Source: an uncultured beta proteobacterium (GTDB lineage Bacteria; Pseudomonadota; Gammaproteobacteria; Burkholderiales; Burkholderiaceae). Taken from it: a stretch of DNA of 20,196 bases. Location: assembly GCA_903944255.1 (NCBI GenBank), contig CAJARE010000226.1, positions 1 through 20,196 on the forward strand, read 5' to 3'. Each line of letters begins with the position of its first letter. Position 1 is the first letter of the stretch. The notes beneath the pieces are model-generated. The model did no database searches. It saw nothing but the letters and a program-made list of their open reading frames with translations, and was not told the origin of the DNA. Below are positions 18,301 through 20,196 of the stretch, piece after piece. The position numbers and the translations under genes were made by a program.

Positions 18301-20196
18301 TACAAGCTCTCACATGCCAGGTGAATACTGGTTAATGATGAGGAACACATTGTGTCAATGGCCATACTTGGACCATGAAAATTAAAGAAATAAGAAACAC
18401 GATTGGCAATTGATGCCGCACTACTAGAAAGTGCGATAGGGTGTCCTTTTTGGGTCTGTTCTACGCCATATAACTGATATTCCTGATACATAACCCCAAC
18501 AAATACACCTACTTTTCCACCAGCAAAGGGAGCTAATTCAGGAGCAATATTTTCAGGAGTGTAGCCTGCATCCTCAATCGTTTCCCAAGCGCATTGGAGG
18601 AAAAGGCGCTCTTGTGGATCAATGAATTCGGCTTCTCGTGGAGACATGTTAAAAAACAGAGGATCAAAGCAATCAGCATCCTCAATGAAACCACCCCACT
18701 TACTATTACTTTTTCCAGGTTTTCCACGTACAGGATCATATAAGGAAGAATGATCCCATCTCTCAATAGGAATTTGACTAATAGAGTCAATCCCAGCTGC
18801 TAAATTTTCCCAAAACTGTGTTAAGTTATTTGCACCAGGATACCGACCGGCTAAACCAATGATAGCCACATCCATTGATTTAGCCAAAGGCGCTAAAACC
18901 CGCTCTCGAGAAGCTGGCTCTAGATCAGTTGAGCTTTGCTGACTTAAAGTAGCTGTAGGTTCACTCTTAGGATTTTGATATTGCTCTTGTTTCAGTTTTT
19001 GAACTGGAATTTCTGTAGATCCCAATAAATCAATTAATTTTAAGGTATGCAGTTTTATGAAATAGTCCGCGACTGCATCAAGCGTCTGACATTCAAAGAA
19101 AATTGTTTTAGACAATATTCCAAAATCTTTTTCTAAGCGATCTGTCAGACTCATAATCATCATTGAATCTATTCCGTAAGAATCTAACGATAAATTTGGC
19201 TCAATTTCCCCCTGTGGAATTCCAGTCTCAGCAGAAAATAGATTCTTGAAGTACCCAATTACTCGTTCGCGATCAATTGATTCAAATTTTGAAGAGTTAG
19301 TAGATGCTTGCGTCAAGGGAGAAACGAATAAGTCTGACTTAACCATTCGAAATGTAAAACCTTCGATACTTAAACAAACCCTACCTTGTTGATCAAGCAA
19401 GTCAATATCTAGCTTTCGGATAGATCCATTAGATGGTAAAGCTCGAACGTGTGCCCACATCTCAGTGGTTGTCGGACTCAAAAGTATCAATCTATCAATT
19501 GCGAAAGGGAGGGCTAGTTCTTGATTATTTGAGGCAGTAAATATACCCAAACATGATTGAAAGGCGCTATCTAATACAGAAGGATGGATATAAAAGCTTT
19601 CTCCATCATAAGCAGGTGAAACAAAAAGCTCAGATGGTAATTGCAAGTTAGCCAATAACTCCTCGTGACCTATCCAAATATGGGAAATGGATCGCATAGT
19701 TGGGCCATAGTGAATACCTAATTCACTCAATTGCTCATATATGTCATCTACATTTAGCGCCAATTCACAACGAGCTTTGAGCAACGGTAAGTCATGTACC
19801 GCTTGCGCTGAATTAGAATTTTCATGAAATCTAATAGCACCTTGAAGATAAATAGTACTCAGTTCTGAATTTTTATCTTCATGCTTTAGGGTAAATTTAT
19901 TTACTTGTTCCGATTGTTTCTCAAATAAAACTTCGATATTAGTTGCTTTGGAGTCAACCCTCAGCGGACTTCTCCAAACAATGTGTCTAAATTCTAAATG
20001 TGGACTTGAATGATCAATAGCAGGCCGGTCTTTATGCTTCTTATAAAAATCGTAAGCCATACGAATGATTTCTAAACTCATCGCACCGGGTAAGATAGAA
20101 TGGCCTTTTACTAAGTGATCGCGTAAATAGAATTGATCGTTATTCAGTTCAATCCCAATAGTATTACTATCTTTAATAAATTCCATAATTGGAACT
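9399..20196 (-). CDS. Trans-AT hybrid PKS-NRPS megasynthase, terminal part (open at right edge)
   Basis: The visible part is 3595 aa from the ATG at 20186, arranged DH-ACP-KS-KR-ACP-KS0-ACP-C-A-PCP-TE. Neither KS is followed by an AT; instead each has a trans-AT type linker ending in YPF-x-x-x-x-YWI, so malonyl units must be loaded by an AT encoded elsewhere. The protein ends the assembly line: a dehydratase step, one elongation with ketoreduction to a beta-hydroxyl, a KS0 transfer, amide formation with an amino acid, and thioesterase release. The frame stays open through the last bases of the window with no stop and no Shine-Dalgarno site before ATG 20186. The HPL motif that normally opens a DH would fall just outside the window, so the gene probably continues to the right. 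The P450 and HCS cassette follow downstream in the same orientation. It is cytosolic. Product identity is unknown. Confidence 0.96.
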   Translation of the reverse strand, partial: VPIMEFIKDSNTIGIELNNDQFYLRDHLVKGHSILPGAMSLEIIRMAYDFYKKHKDRPAIDHSSPHLEFRHIVWRSPLRVDSKATNIEVLFEKQSEQVNKFTLKHEDKNSELSTIYLQGAIRFHENSNSAQAVHDLPLLKARCELALNVDDIYEQLSELGIHYGPTMRSISHIWIGHEELLANLQLPSELFVSPAYDGESFYIHPSVLDSAFQSCLGIFTASNNQELALPFAIDRLILLSPTTTEMWAHVRALPSNGSIRKLDIDLLDQQGRVCLSIEGFTFRMVKSDLFVSPLTQASTNSSKFESIDRERVIGYFKNLFSAETGIPQGEIEPNLSLDSYGIDSMMIMSLTDRLEKDFGILSKTIFFECQTLDAVADYFIKLHTLKLIDLLGSTEIPVQKLKQEQYQNPKSEPTATLSQQSSTDLEPASRERVLAPLAKSMDVAIIGLAGRYPGANNLTQFWENLAAGIDSISQIPIERWDHSSLYDPVRGKPGKSNSKWGGFIEDADCFDPLFFNMSPREAEFIDPQERLFLQCAWETIEDAGYTPENIAPELAPFAGGKVGVFVGVMYQEYQLYGVEQTQKGHPIALSSSAASIANRVSYFFNFHGPSMAIDTMCSSSLTSIHLACESLYSGSCEVALAGGVNLSLHQNKYLALGQGRFTSSKGRCESFGKGGDGYVPGEGVGAVLLKPIDKAIADGDHIYGVIKSTAINHGGKTNGYSVPNPHAQTSVISNALARSGLQAGDVTYLEAHGTGTILGDPIEIAALSKAYQQDTNIHQFCALGSVKSNIGHCESAAGIAGLTKILLQIKNRKLAPSIHADILNPAINFSTSPFIVQQHLNEWPRKSRETSQGSIELPRIAGLSSFGAGGSNAHFIIQEYVDPQEFKFNDLFTMTRPGVFPFSARDPERLTQLLARYVEVLDQFKDSELPSIACTLQNGRVTFEYRVVIVASSRVDLAHKLKNILTNKLDLIDIYCSSNFRAEQLSIIEDNRRIDSVERKLAEQWAKTGKANWLNLQRPGEPPHKISLPTYPFSRERYWIPNIASEDISSQNTKRAHLVENSIKENPALLFVPHWSLAEAIRSPNINLNNGRTIIVICDFNKDISRGYQQQLGDVETIVLESNFSKIWERYTCYSEQLIVLIQNILKQDQVNTLLQLVVPLDGERLIFQGLSGLLRTVQLEHSRFRCQLIGLTDLTRDLASILKREQSTDDALIRYVGGNRQIQVWREYQPRQTETFRKELLKDNGVYLITGGTGGVALHVAENISASVNNPILYIVSRSALSVEESERIAALPCKVIHKQIDVTKLDDVHALIQHLTTSFGRLNGIFHAAGITRDKFLIRKNIDDIRDVLAPKVQGLFNIDSATAQCELDFFLLFSSVSGALGNPGQADYAAANGFMDSFALLRYEQVSRGERYGLTLSINWPYWKDGGMRIDVSALNSIQKNLGVVPLATNIAMRSLWASFEAHEAQVLVLDGNHDLIRQWMMPLTLSHEIQKTIDVSNKDILEGEASASISMIDLHEKTCIYLAKYFSDVLHLPLDRLDHNDPIDRYGIDSVLALQIIEAIATDLGSLPSTLLFEYPKITLLANALLKSHLEPLQVILATNMASLEEPIIEDTITTLSPTPIEISKDGIAIISVAGQYPGADSVEEFWEMLRNGGDGITEVPPDRWDHQAIYSELKGKPGATNCKWGGFLKNIKCFDPEFFGINPRDAALMDPQERLLLQTSWHLLERAGYTRDFLSKHYDSRVGVFVGAMYQQYHSLDADSESSVMVSLSSYASMANRISSFYDLQGPSIAIDTMCSSGLMAIHQACQSLRQGECRLAIAGGVNLTIHPNKYLGLSKAGLLGSHQECRSFADGDGYLPSEGVGAVLLKPLSDALRDGDQILAIIRGSATNHGGHSGGYGVPNAHLQTRLISENFVNCGVDPRTIGYVEAAANGSPLGDAIEFRALTEAFRLFTNDIEFCSIGSVKSNVGHPEAASGFAQLTKVILQLENQILVPSIRKTTLNPNIFFKGSPFIPQAELSQWKRKEIDGIVTPLRATISAFGAGGTNVHLILEEAPGIEVNKDVDSIPEESYEFIFSSHRMDRLPLVISQVYEHLVRHPHISLKKLARTLSMHRERLFFVTSIIASSYQDLVEQLKVWGLQDVHPLLTPSINKFDDKEKFLPIELPSYPFCLDSYWINNESMALRVDEPNEEIKTQIFSEDPISQALKIIRAQMVDQLRLDNRLINDYKSMRSQGADSMFVTRLIYTVMNEMKISITHLDVEKNGSPKELAALISQRVVSKDGLIIQKTDEKWAQQDHSINTPLTLGQSGLWALQRLYPNTSAYNVPLTFHVEDLNLQALKDACAYIFKCFPILTIHIDQSSGYPAMVPKVISNPLNIVPIPDDIDPVYFAKKRALEPFTFTPNSTPARFELLRGSKDILLIVVHHIIFDGLSAVILARNFWDAYDCFASGIQLPLPVPQSNYSLFSQYERELLNSKDGEIHIKYWKDNLRGGVEKLQLPFDKTAKPINSSTSLSIEFLLDSQSLSEVKKCTRKLGINDSVFFLGALKVLLYRYTGQNDILIGMPTMARPDSRFENTIGYFANMISIRSALTGSQTVRNFLEKLQVIVTNGLDHSLYPHVAVVRELNRSSIDLLYQVSYAYQNFTDNEFQGSPQAIGRSLVTHIPEIRQGSDALLGFDLFEEGDELRILVNYDPNQFTISTINNLLHHYVNLLNEMSINPEKTLSKLEMLRQSEKSLLVSFSGIENSAGVEDSLVHELVDLQAQLNPDAIALICGKQSLSYQELNVRSNQLAQYLRASGMRLGIPVVVSIERGITSIVLLLAILKNGGIWIPLEVDCPIQRLRTILDDVGRCFVVVDRKTNTRIAQLDSKNCTILNIDDLTDAANHMSLEKLLSIDIPPNSPAYMIYTSGTTGQPKGVLISHQSISTHCRAVIACYDLSNADVVLQFAAHHVDTSLEQIFASLTCGASLLIREGDLWSPNEFSAILDAHLISVADLPPAYLREVLQAWKNDPKRAPRHFPRLLIVGGEILSPSIIDLLRSGPFVGTRLLNAYGPTEATITSSIHEVDLQKFDTSIPIGKPLPGGFIVILDRDGNLVPEGVIGELHIGGVRLANSYHRRSSLNHDRFIPCPVELIKFNDTSDSLLYRTGDLASHVKGGNGTISFHGRVDHQIKIRGFRVELSEIEAVLREFGMLEAAVFSTLSENGEQILHACIVPGTEKFDREELDIFMSERLPTIMCPASYVVCDTLPLTNSGKLDRDFILSKTSEVQKLKNEIYQPSDETEIRLAKLWFEILGKEVLDVHSDFFVEGGNSLMAIRLLAAISSEFDQTLETSALLRASTFLAQAQLLRQGQVSNYDLDSPLVLLAEGEPNMVPLFLIHPVGGDVLCYVPLARALGGKRSIYGLRYIELNESSRFINIEHIAESYVALIRQVQPSGPYQLGGWSLGGVIAYEIAQQLNAAGQQVQMLALIDSYTPSLIEKLELEFKDNVSKQILINPNKHFYLEHPRSKYEVTLSDHLRRYHPKPYHGQVTLFYASDHQPQDLTLGWGELIRSGLTMHALPGHHYSMLEASHLDVLVALLSTDLLTVDFSIDKWK
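9432..10085 (-). other. Domain: terminal thioesterase (TE), residues about 3368-3585
   Basis: This alpha/beta hydrolase has GGWSLGG (Ser3444), Asp3471 in LIDSYTP and the terminal His3564 in PGHHYSML. It releases the product as an acid or, if a nucleophile in the chain reaches the ester, as a macrocycle; the sequence does not decide which. Confidence 0.92.
10137..10355 (-). other. Domain: peptidyl carrier (PCP), residues about 3278-3350
   Basis: The pantetheine site is Ser3312 in FFVEGGNSLMAIRL, typical of the NRPS carrier after an A domain. Confidence 0.92.
10401..11930 (-). other. Domain: NRPS adenylation (A), residues about 2753-3262
   Basis: Core motifs present are MIYTSGTTGQPKG, NAYGPTEATIT, GELHIGG, YRTGDL, KIRGFRVEL and LPLTNSGKLDR (Lys3255). 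Aligned by eye to GrsA, the pocket positions 235/236/239/278/299/301/322/330/331/517 read D,T,E,D,I,G,A,I,T,K. Acidic residues at 239 and 278 suggest a cationic side chain (Lys, Orn, Arg or beta-Lys type); this is a tentative reading. Confidence 0.9.
11982..13289 (-). other. Domain: NRPS condensation (C), residues about 2300-2735
   Basis: It opens with LTLGQSGLWALQ (C1-like). The catalytic motif is VVHHIIFDG with both His (2425-2426), Asp2430 and Gly2431 intact. It forms the amide between the polyketide acyl group on ACP3 and the amino acid on the PCP. There is no epimerisation domain, so an L-amino acid is expected. Confidence 0.92.
13353..13589 (-). other. Domain: ACP3, residues about 2200-2278
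   Basis: The carrier domain between KS0 and the condensation domain has its pantetheine site at Ser2238 in QGADSMFVTRL. It hands the finished polyketide to the NRPS module. Confidence 0.82.
14022..15314 (-). other. Domain: KS2, non-elongating ketosynthase (KS0), residues about 1625-2055
   Basis: Cys1797 (DTMCSSGLMA) and His1971 (SNVGHPEAA) are kept, but the HGTGT motif reads AANGS: the first catalytic His is Ala1931. This is the signature of KS0 domains in trans-AT systems, which transfer the acyl chain without decarboxylative extension. An ACP follows with no KR or DH. Confidence 0.93.
15417..15653 (-). other. Domain: ACP2, residues about 1512-1590
   Basis: The carrier domain has its pantetheine site at Ser1551 in YGIDSVLALQI. 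It has no beta-branching Trp flag (Ile at +6). It closes the KS1-KR module. Confidence 0.9.
15747..16988 (-). other. Domain: ketoreductase (KR), B-type, residues about 1067-1480
   Basis: The N-terminal half (about 1067-1235) is the structural subdomain. NADPH binding is at ITGGTGGVA (1247-1255); catalytic residues are Lys1351, Ser1375, Tyr1388 and Asn1392. Asp1333 in HAAGITRDKF sits where the second Asp of the B-type LDD motif lies, and the A-type Trp is absent, so a D-configured beta-hydroxyl is predicted. No DH, MT or ER follows. Confidence 0.88.
17562..18875 (-). other. Domain: KS1, elongating ketosynthase, residues about 438-875
   Basis: The catalytic set is complete: Cys614 in DTMCSSSLTS, His749 in EAHGTGT and His789 in SNIGHCESA. 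The module continues KS1-linker-KR-ACP2 and performs the last carbon chain elongation visible here. Confidence 0.93.
19047..19274 (-). other. Domain: ACP1, residues about 305-380
   Basis: The carrier domain has its pantetheine site at Ser341 in YGIDSMMIMSL. The residue six places after Ser is Leu, not the Trp that flags carriers used for beta-branching. Confidence 0.9.
19332..20186 (-). other. Domain: dehydratase (DH), megasynthase residues about 1-285
   Basis: This is a double-hotdog dehydratase. The first catalytic motif is DHLVKGHSILPG (His24 in HxxxGxxxxP), then GIHYGPTM (157-164), and the second is HPSVLDSAFQ (Asp206, Gln210). It looks active. It is followed directly by an ACP with no KR, so the hydroxyl it removes must come from a KR in an upstream module or acting in trans. 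Confidence 0.9.

Overview
This is part of a trans-AT polyketide / nonribosomal peptide (PKS-NRPS) biosynthetic gene cluster from an AT-rich Gram-negative bacterium, probably a proteobacterium. A decayed HU-type DNA-binding protein gene at the left edge and the small DUF6072-like gene loosely suggest a betaproteobacterium, but this is a low-confidence inference and no genus can be named.

Layout. Bases 1-764 hold no intact gene: an unidentified ORF end runs in from the left edge (about 2-172), an HU gene remnant interrupted by stops lies on the minus strand (about 313-447), and a sigma70-like promoter sits at 670-698. Four plus-strand genes follow: a type II thioesterase (765-1529), a small DUF6072-like protein (1705-2046) closed by a rho-independent terminator (2078-2104), a discrete acyl carrier protein (2210-2491) and, 4 nt behind it, an AsnB-type amidotransferase (2496-4463). 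The rest, 4476 to the right edge, is a minus-strand gene series converging on AsnB with a 12-nt gap. In transcription order it is: a PKS-NRPS megasynthase that fills more than half the window and is open at the right edge; a cytochrome P450; an HMG-CoA-synthase-like enzyme; a donor ACP; a Cys-to-Ser ketosynthase; and an ECH1-type dehydratase.

The last four form an HCS (beta-branching) cassette. The ketosynthase decarboxylates malonyl on the donor ACP, the HMGS adds the resulting acetyl carbanion to a beta-keto intermediate on the PKS, and ECH1 dehydrates the product. The ECH2 decarboxylase that normally completes the cassette, a trans-acting AT, a phosphopantetheinyl transferase and a beta-branch acceptor ACP (Trp-flagged) are all missing from the window and would be expected beyond the right edge or elsewhere.

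The megasynthase reads DH-ACP-KS-KR-ACP-KS0-ACP-C-A-PCP-TE, with no AT domain after either KS. This is the end of the assembly line: a dehydration step, one elongation with B-type ketoreduction, a non-elongating KS0 transfer, condensation with one amino acid (the pocket residues read as favouring a cationic side chain), and TE release. The plus-strand ACP/AsnB pair resembles systems that make a malonamoyl-ACP starter, or it could install a primary amide elsewhere; the P450 would tailor the chain. The product cannot be named from the sequence, but an amidated, beta-branched polyketide ending in one amino acid is a coherent prediction.
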